From: Actinomycetota bacterium | GTDB taxonomy: Bacteria; Actinomycetota; Actinomycetes; S36-B12 | Reading direction: 5' to 3' | Length of the DNA stretch: 24,922 bases | NCBI GenBank assembly: GCA_947472655.1 | Contig: CANJCG010000006.1 | Span: forward strand, 1-24,922 | Shown: piece after piece, positions 14,854-22,833 of the stretch | Position numbering within the stretch: position 1 is the stretch's first letter | Layout of the letters: the number at the start of each line of letters is the position of its first letter | Notes under the pieces: model-generated | Databases searched by the model: none | Seen by the model: only the letters and a program-made list of their open reading frames with translations | What the model was told of the DNA's origin: nothing | Made by a program: the position numbers and the translations under genes

Positions 14854-15516
14854 GTGGCCACTGATAGTTATCTGCTCGAGCTTGTAGCAGTGATGGATCG
14901 GCTGCGGTCTCCTGGTGGCTGCCCGTGGGATGCAGAGCAAACTCACGAGTCACTTTTGGAGTATCTAGTCGAAGAGACCTACGAGGCCGTTGAAGCCATT
15001 GAACTCAATGATCGAAATGGCTTACGCGAAGAACTTGGCGACGTGCTTTTGCAGGTAGTTTTTCATTCGCGAATTGCGCAGGATGATGCAGATGATCCCT
15101 GGAATATTGAAGACGTGGCAAGAGGCATCGTTGAGAAATTAATCCTTCGTCACCCACATGTGTTTATAGATGGCGACTACCCTGACGCAAACCTCAATTG
15201 GCATGAACGAAAGGTCAAAGAGAAAGGTCGCGAGTCAGTAACAGATGGAATCCCGCAAAGTTTACCTGCATTGCTCCTTGCCGCAAAAGTAATTTCTCGA
15301 AGTAAACGACTGAAAGACTCCATTGAACCCACGGCGCAGCGGGTTCGCGCCGAAGAGCTTGCAAGTCATCTGCATACCCAGGAAGAGTTCGGGGACTTCC
15401 TGTTAGAACTCACCTCTTTAGCTCGTGAGCGCAAGTGGGATAGCGAGGCTGCATTGCGTCAGGCTGTTCGACGGCGAGTAGTAGAAGTTCGCGCGCTGGA
15501 AGGTTTAGAGCAATGA
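14854..15516 (+). CDS. mazG: MazG nucleoside triphosphate pyrophosphohydrolase
   Basis: MazG hydrolyses (d)NTPs, including damaged ones, to the monophosphate and pyrophosphate; in some bacteria it also affects ppGpp or toxin responses. The 220-residue protein has LRSPGGCPWDAEQTHESL near residues 16–33, then EETYE and EELGD, the ExxE…ExxD metal site of the first domain. A second, degenerate MazG-like domain lies at about 145–215. It keeps FGDFLLELTSLAR and DSEAALRQAVRR but seems to lack a full set of acidic ligands. The GTG start has GGGAG upstream (14843–14847). The stop overlaps the DUF885 ATG by 4 bases. Confidence 0.94.
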   Translation: MATDSYLLELVAVMDRLRSPGGCPWDAEQTHESLLEYLVEETYEAVEAIELNDRNGLREELGDVLLQVVFHSRIAQDDADDPWNIEDVARGIVEKLILRHPHVFIDGDYPDANLNWHERKVKEKGRESVTDGIPQSLPALLLAAKVISRSKRLKDSIEPTAQRVRAEELASHLHTQEEFGDFLLELTSLARERKWDSEAALRQAVRRRVVEVRALEGLEQ

Positions 15517-17141
15517 AAAAAGTATTTGATGGCATTGCCAACAAAGTGATGGCAGCAATGCTTCGTTCGGAACCAATCCGCGCGACTGCGATGGGTGAAC
15601 ATGCCTATGACCAGTACTTACCTGATTACACAACGGCTGGGAGAAATTCACTGGCCTTGGAACTAGGCGACTACCTCACCGACCTGGATGCGATTGACGA
15701 TCTTGAATTAACAATCGAAGATCAAGTGGACTTGGAAATATTGCGGTCCGCTATTACGCGCACCCTCTTTGAGCTACGCGAAGTTCAATCAGTGACGTGG
15801 AACCCAATGGTCTGGAACCCAGGTAACGGGCTGCATTCATTGTTGTCGCGCGAATTTGCACCAATGATTGAACGCCTGGAGTCGGCACGCTCGCGGTTGG
15901 CCAAAATTCCCCGGTTCCTTCAGGATGCAAGAAATGAACTTGGCAGCATGCCCAAGATTCACGTAGAAACTGCCATCGGGCAATTCCAAGGCACGTTGCA
16001 TCTAATTCAAGGAACTCTCACAGAACACCTTGGCGAAAATTCCCCAGAAATTCGAGAAGCCCAAGCAGCAATAGAGAAGTTCATTGACTGGCTGACAGAA
16101 CAGTTGCCGACAGCAACGCGAGATCCTCGGTTAGGTACCCACCTTTACTCTGCGCTTTTGTGGCACGCCTTGGATGACGATACGCAGGCAAGTGAGTTAC
16201 TTGCGCAAGCCAATACACATTTACTGAAGACAGAGCAGGCACTCATTGAGGCAGCTGCCGCTTATCTCAATGAGTCGCCAAACACAGATGATCTTGTTAG
16301 GCGTGCACTTGACGATGTCGCCACCAAATTTCCGGTGACTAATGCTGATGTACTGACTCAAGTGTCAGATTCATTAGCGAGAACTATTTCATTTCTCGAG
16401 TCTGTGCCACTGGTAGGGATGCCGGTGACAGATGTGCAAGTTATCGAGATGCCAGAAATTCATCGTGGTGTGGCTGTTGCTTACTGTGATTCACCGGGCC
16501 CTCTTGAATCCATCGAACTGCCAACTTTTGTCGCGGTTTCACCGACGCCACAGGATTGGCCAGTTGACCGCATTGAATCCTTCTATCGGGAATACAACGG
16601 TGTGCAGTTGCACGATCTCACGATCCACGAGGCTTTCCCGGGGCATGTGCTGCAACTTGCCCACTCCCGGGTTGCAGAAAAGGCAACGCGGGTCCGAGCT
16701 TTTGGTCGAAGCAGTGTCTTCATTGAAGGTTGGGCTGTTTATGCGGAAGAGCTCATGATCAATTCAGGGTTTTTGCCAACCGACGATGAGAAGTCAGCTT
16801 TGGGTTTGCGGCTTCAGCAGTTGAAGATGCAAGCACGAATGACTATTAATGCGATTCTCGATGTTCGAGTTCATACCGACACTATTGATGAACACGAAGC
16901 GCTTGATCTGATGATGCATCGTGGCTTTCAAGAAGAAGGTGAAGCCGTTGGCAAGTGGCGGCGAGCACTGTTGACTGCTGGTCAGCTCCCCACCTACTTC
17001 GTTGGATACCTTGCGGTTCGCGAAATTGCGACCGACCTACGGATACTTCATCCGTCTTGGACCGATCGTGAAGTTCACGACTTGATGTTGCAGTTTGGTT
17101 CCCCTGCTCCACGCCATTTGCGTGCACTCCTGGGTCTTTGA
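15513..17141 (+). CDS. DUF885 family putative zinc metallopeptidase
   Basis: This is a 542-residue DUF885 protein, a family resembling M32/M3 zinc carboxypeptidases but poorly characterised. The zinc motif HEAFPGH at 372–378 gives H372, E373 and H378. The segment FIEGWAVYAEE supplies a likely third ligand, E405. The N-terminal half is mainly helical and lacks a signal peptide or membrane segment, so the protein is probably cytoplasmic. A role in dipeptide or oligopeptide turnover is possible, but the substrate is unknown. It is translationally coupled to mazG (ATGA) and lies one base before the sbcD start, so it sits inside a genome-maintenance gene string without an obvious functional link. 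Confidence 0.88.
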   Translation: MKKVFDGIANKVMAAMLRSEPIRATAMGEHAYDQYLPDYTTAGRNSLALELGDYLTDLDAIDDLELTIEDQVDLEILRSAITRTLFELREVQSVTWNPMVWNPGNGLHSLLSREFAPMIERLESARSRLAKIPRFLQDARNELGSMPKIHVETAIGQFQGTLHLIQGTLTEHLGENSPEIREAQAAIEKFIDWLTEQLPTATRDPRLGTHLYSALLWHALDDDTQASELLAQANTHLLKTEQALIEAAAAYLNESPNTDDLVRRALDDVATKFPVTNADVLTQVSDSLARTISFLESVPLVGMPVTDVQVIEMPEIHRGVAVAYCDSPGPLESIELPTFVAVSPTPQDWPVDRIESFYREYNGVQLHDLTIHEAFPGHVLQLAHSRVAEKATRVRAFGRSSVFIEGWAVYAEELMINSGFLPTDDEKSALGLRLQQLKMQARMTINAILDVRVHTDTIDEHEALDLMMHRGFQEEGEAVGKWRRALLTAGQLPTYFVGYLAVREIATDLRILHPSWTDREVHDLMLQFGSPAPRHLRALLGL

Positions 17142-17142
17142 C

Positions 17143-18303
17143 ATGAAATTGCTCCACACCTCTGACTGGCATTTAGGTCGGAATTTGTTTTCCATTCCAC
17201 TTATTGACCATCAGCGGGTCTTTCTGGAGTGGCTGATCACACAAGTTGATGAGCATCAGGTTGACGCAGTGATGATTAGTGGTGATATTTACGACCGATC
17301 TGTGCCAGCGGTAGAAACCATCTCGCTTTTTGAGTGGGCGCTCATCGAATTAGCGAAGCGAACCGAAGTTATTCTCATTCCGGGTAACCATGATTCAGCT
17401 ACGCGACTTGGCTTCGCTGGTCCGCTCCTAGAAGCTGCACGTGTGCATGTGCGCGCGACCGCTACAGACCTAGCTCGCCCGATTATCTTGACTGCACAAA
17501 CAAATGACCGAACTCAGGCAGCTGAGCAGGTTCAGATTTTCTGCATTCCATATCTGGAACCAGCCTTTCACTCGGCAAACTTTGACTGCGAGCGCAGTCA
17601 CGCAGGTGTTCTCGGGGCGGCGATGGATCAGATTAGAGGCGTTGCTGATTTTGAAATGCCGATCGTCGTGGTCTCGCATGCGTTTGTCACTGGGGGAGTC
17701 TCGAGCGAATCCGAAAGAGATGTGCGAGTCGGGGGAATACCTGACGCTCCAGTTTCGATTTTTCAGGGCGCAAACTACGTAGCGCTCGGCCACCTCCATC
17801 GGCCTCAGGAAGTCTCAACACCTGACGGAATGCTCGCACGCTATTCGGGTTCACCCATCGCTTACTCCTTCTCAGAGGAAGGGCAAGTGAAATCGGTGGT
17901 GCTTCTTGAAATCACTAGCCGAGGCACAGAAGCCATTTTGCTTCCGACTCCTACTCCCAGGTCACTGGCAACAATTCGTGGCGACATTGACGACCTTCTT
18001 AGCAACCCTGTGTGGGACGGTGTGCAAGAACATTGGATTCGAGCAGTAGTTACTGACGATCGTCGTCCCGAACGACCAATGGAACGATTGCGCGAACGTT
18101 TCCCCCATACCTTGCAGTTAGAATTCTCTCCGAGTAACGCAGCACTCACAACTGAGTATCGCGCAGTCGATATTGCCACCCTTGATCCGGTTGAAGTGAC
18201 ATCCCAGTTCATCAATTACGTAGCCGGTGTTGCTGCTACTGATCAAGAACTCACGCTCATCGAGCAAGCAGTTGAGCGAGTTCGAATCGCGCAGGTGCAG
18301 TAG
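17143..18303 (+). CDS. sbcD: Exonuclease subunit SbcD (Mre11-like)
   Basis: SbcD is the nuclease subunit of the SbcCD complex, which opens hairpins and cleaves protein-blocked or palindromic DNA ends. The 386-residue protein has the calcineurin-like phosphoesterase motifs in order: SDWHLG (D8, H10), SGDIYDR (D48, D51), GNHDS (81–85), VVSHAFV, and GHLHRPQ (H217, H219). ATG 17143 is chosen because the nuclease motif must begin at residue 1–10. The open frame upstream to 17095 lies within DUF885. The gene starts one base after the DUF885 stop and is followed by sbcC after 2 bases. Confidence 0.96.
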   Translation: MKLLHTSDWHLGRNLFSIPLIDHQRVFLEWLITQVDEHQVDAVMISGDIYDRSVPAVETISLFEWALIELAKRTEVILIPGNHDSATRLGFAGPLLEAARVHVRATATDLARPIILTAQTNDRTQAAEQVQIFCIPYLEPAFHSANFDCERSHAGVLGAAMDQIRGVADFEMPIVVVSHAFVTGGVSSESERDVRVGGIPDAPVSIFQGANYVALGHLHRPQEVSTPDGMLARYSGSPIAYSFSEEGQVKSVVLLEITSRGTEAILLPTPTPRSLATIRGDIDDLLSNPVWDGVQEHWIRAVVTDDRRPERPMERLRERFPHTLQLEFSPSNAALTTEYRAVDIATLDPVEVTSQFINYVAGVAATDQELTLIEQAVERVRIAQVQ

Positions 18304-18305
18304 CT

Positions 18306-21065
18306 ATGCGCTTACATCAACTCGAGTTTGCCGGGATAGGCCCGTTTAGGGATGCCCAAGCAATTGATTTTGATCGGTTGACTTCATCTGGAGTTTTTCT
18401 CATTGATGGACCAACCGGTGCCGGTAAGACCACAATTATCGATGCAATTGTCTTTGCACTCTATGGGGATATTTCGGGAAAAGAAGCAGACGGTTCACGG
18501 ATGCGCAGTGCTTATTGCCTACCGACAGAACCAAGCATTGTGACCTGCGAATTTTCCGTTGGTGATCGTCGAGTGTGGATGCAGCGAACACCGAGATATT
18601 CGCGAGCGAAAAAAAGTGGTGAGGGCACGACAGAAGCACCGGCAACTCAGTTACTGCGGGAGTTCGCTGCTGATGGAACAGCAAAAGTTGAACTCACAAG
18701 TGCTGGTGAAATCGGTAGCCACATTAATGAGCTGCTTGGAATGAATGCACAACAATTTCGCCAACTTGTGGTGTTGCCCCAGGGCGAATTTGCCGAGTTG
18801 TTGAGGATGCGACCTTCAGAGCGTTTCGCTTCACTTGGTCCGTTGCTTGGAAATGAGTTTTTCAAGAAATTGCAGGAGGATCTGGAAAGTGCTGGAAGTA
18901 AGGCAAAAGCGTTAAGGGAAACATGCGCGCAAGCAGTGCATGACGCGACGCAACAGGTGCTGGGTGCCGTTGGTGAACTTGCTGCAGAGAGTGAGCTTCA
19001 CGAGTGCCTTGCCATAATTGGCGATGGGAGCCGGCCAAACCCCGATCGCATTGCAGCAGCAGGTTTCTTGAGAAGTTGGCTTGCACTACGCCTTGAACGC
19101 CAAGTCCAGATGTGTACATCGGCAAAAGAAAGATCTGATTCCGCGTTGGTGAGTGCCAACCGAGCGCAGGAGTATCTGACCGCCACTGCGGCAGTCGCTG
19201 ATCTACTCAGCGAACGTAATCAGAAGGCACTGGATCTTGGGGAGCAGGCAGACACTTATTCGCGAGTGCAGGCTCTCGAGGCATTGGCTAGCGCCCAACA
19301 ACTCATTGGACGGCTAGAGCCTTTGATAGAGCGTGAGCAGCAAGAAGAAGAACGCGCACTGCATCATTCGATGCTTATCACCGCAGTAGTATCAGCACAG
19401 GAACAGCTTGCAGAGTTAGAAGCGAAAAATGAGCAGGCTCCTGCTGAAAAAACTCGTCTTGAGCAGACAGTTGCTGCTGTCACCGCGCTGGCTGCGACCG
19501 CGGCACAGCGCGAAAATGATGTCGCGACGCTTGAACTTAAGGCCGAGAGTGCGCAAGCACTCATGAACCTTGAAGCAGTAACCCTCGAACAAGAAGACCT
19601 CATGAAAAGCGCGAAACTTCAATGGGCCCAGGCAGAAGAACTACTCATCGCAGAACGATCAGCACTCGATACTCGATTGCTTCAACAGTTACACGAACGG
19701 GCAGCAGTGCTGGCCACGATGCTGGAAGATGGTCGAGCTTGCCCCGTATGTGGCTCAGTTGATCATCCACATCTAGCTCAGTCCGAGTTGGTTTTCGTGA
19801 CAGACGAAGAAATTGAATTGATTCGCCAAAAGTTGGATCAGTTAAGCAAGTCCGTCACAGAGCGAAGCGATGAGCTCGAACAGATCTCGGAAGCATTGCG
19901 ATTAACTCAACTTGAAGTTGCGCAATTGCGAGGCTCGATTATGGGGCTCACCCTCGACGAGATCGCCAATGAACTCAGTAATGCAGCGCTGGCCCTCAAT
20001 GCAGCTCAGGCTGCCTGTGATCAAGTAGTTGAATTTGAAAAAGAGCTCATCGCACTTGTTGAGTATGAACACGATTTTGAGGATGCGCAGAAGAAAGCTA
20101 TTCAGGTGCATGCCCAACGAACAGCAGAACTCGATCAATACGAGAAGAACACTCAAGCCCAGCAAGAGAGTGATCAATTAGTACTTGGCTTGGCACAGTC
20201 AGCTATCGAACTTGATGCAGACACTCGATCCCGAATCTCAAATCTCAAAGCCTTCCTTGCTGTTGATGAAGAATTAGCACGCGGTCAAATTGCGATTCCC
20301 GATCTCGACGAAGTGACAGAAGTATCGGATGCAGGAGCGGTAGATCTTGGAAGATGGCTACTTGAAGTACAAAAAGTTTCAAAACATGCACTACAAGAGT
20401 TGGAAGTCAGCGAGTCACTCGTTGGTCGACTCGAGCACGCCTATAAAGCAGTGCAAGCCCCAAGCGCGAAATTTGAGCATGCACTCAATGAACAAGAGCA
20501 AGTTTTAGCGAGTACCAGTGCTGCGATTGACCTATCCGATGCAGTCTCGGCGTCGAAGTCTTCGATAAATAATCGCAGGATGACGCTACAAAGTTATGCA
20601 GTTCAGCGTCGTTTTGAATCAGTACTCAGCGCAGCCAGTATTCACCTGTTTCGCATGAGCGCCGGCAAATATTCACTTGTATTAGATGAGGATGCCAAGG
20701 GCAATGCTCAGGCCGGTCTTGGCATCAAGGTCAGCGATGCCTGGAGTGGCCAGACTCGTGATCCGCGGTCGCTCTCAGGTGGTGAGACTTTCTATACGGC
20801 GCTATCCCTGGCTTTGGGGCTTGCCGATGTGGTGCGAGATGAAACAGGAGGTTCTCAGCTTGAGACCCTCTTCGTTGATGAGGGATTTGGCTCCCTTGAC
20901 CAAGAATCCCTCGAACTCGTGCTTGAACAACTCGATGCCCTGCGCTCTGGAGGACGCATTGTCGGTGTTGTCAGCCACGTAACAGAAATGAAAGATTGGG
21001 TGCAAGATCGCATCGAAGTGCAGGTAGCCCCAGACCGCACGAGCCGGGTGCGCAGCCTCCTCTAG
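18306..21065 (+). CDS. sbcC: Exonuclease subunit SbcC (Rad50-like ATPase)
   Basis: SbcC is the SMC-like ATPase partner of SbcD. The 919-residue protein has Walker A GPTGAGKT (35–42) and a Q-loop segment around LPQGEFAELLRM. Two long coiled-coil arms flank the zinc hook CPVCG (C479, C482) at the centre. The ABC signature LSGGE (823–827) and Walker B FVDEGFGSLD (from F856) are at the C-terminus. The symmetric position of the hook shows that both arms are intact. The length is slightly below many actinobacterial SbcC proteins. The Ala/Glu/Gln-rich arms have ordinary codon use. Its TAG stop is part of a possible -10 box for eno. Confidence 0.95.
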   Translation: MRLHQLEFAGIGPFRDAQAIDFDRLTSSGVFLIDGPTGAGKTTIIDAIVFALYGDISGKEADGSRMRSAYCLPTEPSIVTCEFSVGDRRVWMQRTPRYSRAKKSGEGTTEAPATQLLREFAADGTAKVELTSAGEIGSHINELLGMNAQQFRQLVVLPQGEFAELLRMRPSERFASLGPLLGNEFFKKLQEDLESAGSKAKALRETCAQAVHDATQQVLGAVGELAAESELHECLAIIGDGSRPNPDRIAAAGFLRSWLALRLERQVQMCTSAKERSDSALVSANRAQEYLTATAAVADLLSERNQKALDLGEQADTYSRVQALEALASAQQLIGRLEPLIEREQQEEERALHHSMLITAVVSAQEQLAELEAKNEQAPAEKTRLEQTVAAVTALAATAAQRENDVATLELKAESAQALMNLEAVTLEQEDLMKSAKLQWAQAEELLIAERSALDTRLLQQLHERAAVLATMLEDGRACPVCGSVDHPHLAQSELVFVTDEEIELIRQKLDQLSKSVTERSDELEQISEALRLTQLEVAQLRGSIMGLTLDEIANELSNAALALNAAQAACDQVVEFEKELIALVEYEHDFEDAQKKAIQVHAQRTAELDQYEKNTQAQQESDQLVLGLAQSAIELDADTRSRISNLKAFLAVDEELARGQIAIPDLDEVTEVSDAGAVDLGRWLLEVQKVSKHALQELEVSESLVGRLEHAYKAVQAPSAKFEHALNEQEQVLASTSAAIDLSDAVSASKSSINNRRMTLQSYAVQRRFESVLSAASIHLFRMSAGKYSLVLDEDAKGNAQAGLGIKVSDAWSGQTRDPRSLSGGETFYTALSLALGLADVVRDETGGSQLETLFVDEGFGSLDQESLELVLEQLDALRSGGRIVGVVSHVTEMKDWVQDRIEVQVAPDRTSRVRSLL

Positions 21066-21068
21066 GCT
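21063..21068 (+). promoter_or_regulatory. Possible -10 element for a leaderless eno transcript
   Basis: TAGGCT begins on the sbcC stop codon and ends 6 bases before the eno ATG at 21075. This TANNNT form is frequent in actinobacterial promoters. The only purine run before the ATG (AGGG, 21069–21072) is too close for normal Shine-Dalgarno spacing. The -35 region is not recognisable. Confidence 0.35.
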
Positions 21069-21074
21069 AGGGCC

Positions 21075-22352
21075 ATGGCTTCCATCGAATCAGTCATTGC
21101 CCGCGAAATTCTCGATTCCCGTGGTAACCCCACAGTTGAAGTTGAGATCCTCTTGGAGGATGACACAGTTGCTCGCGCAGCTGTCCCCTCTGGCGCTTCC
21201 ACAGGGGCGTTTGAGGCGGCAGAACGTCGCGATGGTGAGAAGCGCTACGGCGGCAAAGGCGTGCAGCAGGCCGTGGATGCAATTGAAGACGAAATTGCAG
21301 CAGCAGTCATCGGCATGGATGCAGATGATCAGCGTTTGATAGATCAGATCATGATTGATCTTGACGGAACACCCAATAAGTCTCGTCTGGGCGCAAACGC
21401 AATTCTTGGTGTCTCACTTGCCACGGCCAAAGCTGCCGCGCAGTCTGCCGGTTTGCCACTGTTTCGCTACGTAGGCGGACCAAACGCACACGTACTTCCC
21501 GTGCCAATGATGAACATCCTCAACGGTGGCTCACACGCGGATACAGGCGTAGACATTCAAGAGTTCATGATTGCTCCCATTGGTGCAGCAAGTTTCAAAG
21601 AGGCCCTTCGCGAAGGCACTGAGGTTTATCACGCGCTGAAGAGTGTGTTGAAGAAGGCTGGATACGCAACAGGCCTTGGCGACGAAGGTGGTTTCGCTCC
21701 TGACTTGCCAAACAACCGAGCTGCGCTTGAGTTAATTGTGCAAGCAGTTGAACTCACAGGCCTCAAGCTTGGAAAAGATGTAGCGCTTGCCCTCGATGTT
21801 GCTTCATCTGAATTTTTCGAGAATGGTGCTTATCAATTCGAAGGAAAGCCACGCACAGCTCAGGAAATGACGGATTACTACGCTTCACTGCTTGCTGACT
21901 TCCCATTGGTATCAATTGAAGATCCGTTGGATGAAGATGACTGGGCTGGTTATCGACACATCACTGAAGCAATCGGTAGCAAGGTTCAAATTGTTGGTGA
22001 TGATCTCTTCGTGACGAACCCTGAGCGCCTTGCACGTGGCATTAAAGAAAATTGTGCGAATGCGCTTTTGGTCAAGGTGAATCAAATCGGATCGCTCTCT
22101 GAAACTCTGGACGCAGTCACTTTGGCTCAGACCAGTGGCTACCGCTGCATGATGAGCCATCGATCTGGTGAAACTGAAGACACCACAATCGCTGACCTTG
22201 CAGTTGCCACCAACTGTGGTCAGATCAAGACCGGCGCTCCGGCCCGATCAGAGCGGGTCGCAAAGTACAACCAGTTGCTGCGCATTGAAGAAGAGCTTGA
22301 TGACGCTGCCCGCTATGCAGGCGCATCCGCGTTCCCGCGTTTCACTCGCTAG
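21075..22352 (+). CDS. eno: Enolase
   Basis: Enolase interconverts 2-phosphoglycerate and phosphoenolpyruvate in glycolysis. The 425-residue protein is of standard length. It has ARE followed by ILDSRGNPTVEVE at the N-terminus, PSGASTGAFEA, MMNILNGGSHAD, GDEGGFAP, SIEDPLDEDDW, GDDLFVTN, and KVNQIGS with the catalytic K334. The C-terminal SHRSGETED is followed by IKTGAPARSERVAKYNQLLRI. It follows sbcC by 9 bases, and a possible leaderless promoter overlaps the junction. The gene order eno–divIC–DUF501–ppx downstream is the conserved actinobacterial arrangement. Confidence 0.98.
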   Translation: MASIESVIAREILDSRGNPTVEVEILLEDDTVARAAVPSGASTGAFEAAERRDGEKRYGGKGVQQAVDAIEDEIAAAVIGMDADDQRLIDQIMIDLDGTPNKSRLGANAILGVSLATAKAAAQSAGLPLFRYVGGPNAHVLPVPMMNILNGGSHADTGVDIQEFMIAPIGAASFKEALREGTEVYHALKSVLKKAGYATGLGDEGGFAPDLPNNRAALELIVQAVELTGLKLGKDVALALDVASSEFFENGAYQFEGKPRTAQEMTDYYASLLADFPLVSIEDPLDEDDWAGYRHITEAIGSKVQIVGDDLFVTNPERLARGIKENCANALLVKVNQIGSLSETLDAVTLAQTSGYRCMMSHRSGETEDTTIADLAVATNCGQIKTGAPARSERVAKYNQLLRIEEELDDAARYAGASAFPRFTR

Positions 22353-22383
22353 ATCCGTTACTTAAGTCTGCGACGATCATAAC

Positions 22384-22833
22384 GTGAGTGCGCCCCAGCC
22401 TTCCCCTCGGCGTCGCGCTGCCCTAACGGGTCGAGCCGTGGTCTTGGTTTTAGTCATAGGGGCACTCTTTTTCACTCTCGCAGTTCCAGTGAAATTGTGG
22501 TTAGCCCAGCGGGCTGAGATTTCAGCCCTCGAAGCTCAAGTGCTGACTACCCAGCAGCGAGTTGCAGAGCTCACGATTTCAGCGCAACGCTGGCAGGATC
22601 CGGCATTTATTGCGGCTGAAGCTCGCCGTCGGCTGCACTTCGTGCTTCCTGGTGAGATCGGCTACACAACCTTGGGCGCTGATGGTCGACCTGCTGCCGA
22701 GTCACTGGCGCAGGCCACGGCCCGTCGCACTTGGGTCGACAAGATTTGGGGAACATTGCAGGAAGCCGACAACGGCGCTCCCGAAGTAGGTTCATTGAGC
22801 GTCTTGACTCCTGGGGCCAAGGTTGCTTCCTGA
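22384..22833 (+). CDS. FtsB/DivIC-type septum formation initiator
   Basis: This is a 149-residue bitopic membrane protein of the FtsB/DivIC family, part of the divisome subcomplex with FtsL and FtsQ. A basic cytoplasmic N-terminus (SPRRRAALTGR) is followed by one transmembrane helix at about 18–38. A short coiled coil comes next (AEISALEAQVLTTQQRVAEL), then the typical WQDPAFIAAEARRRLHFVLPGE segment and a poorly conserved tail. The gene starts with GTG 22384, 31 bases after eno, without an obvious Shine-Dalgarno sequence. Its last 11 bases overlap the next frame. The position after eno matches the DivIC homologue in other actinobacteria, such as Rv1024. Confidence 0.9.
   Translation: MSAPQPSPRRRAALTGRAVVLVLVIGALFFTLAVPVKLWLAQRAEISALEAQVLTTQQRVAELTISAQRWQDPAFIAAEARRRLHFVLPGEIGYTTLGADGRPAAESLAQATARRTWVDKIWGTLQEADNGAPEVGSLSVLTPGAKVAS

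Noticed and set aside
17095..17142. Longer start for sbcD
   Set aside because: It lies inside DUF885; SbcD begins with MKLLHTSDWHLG, exactly at 17143.
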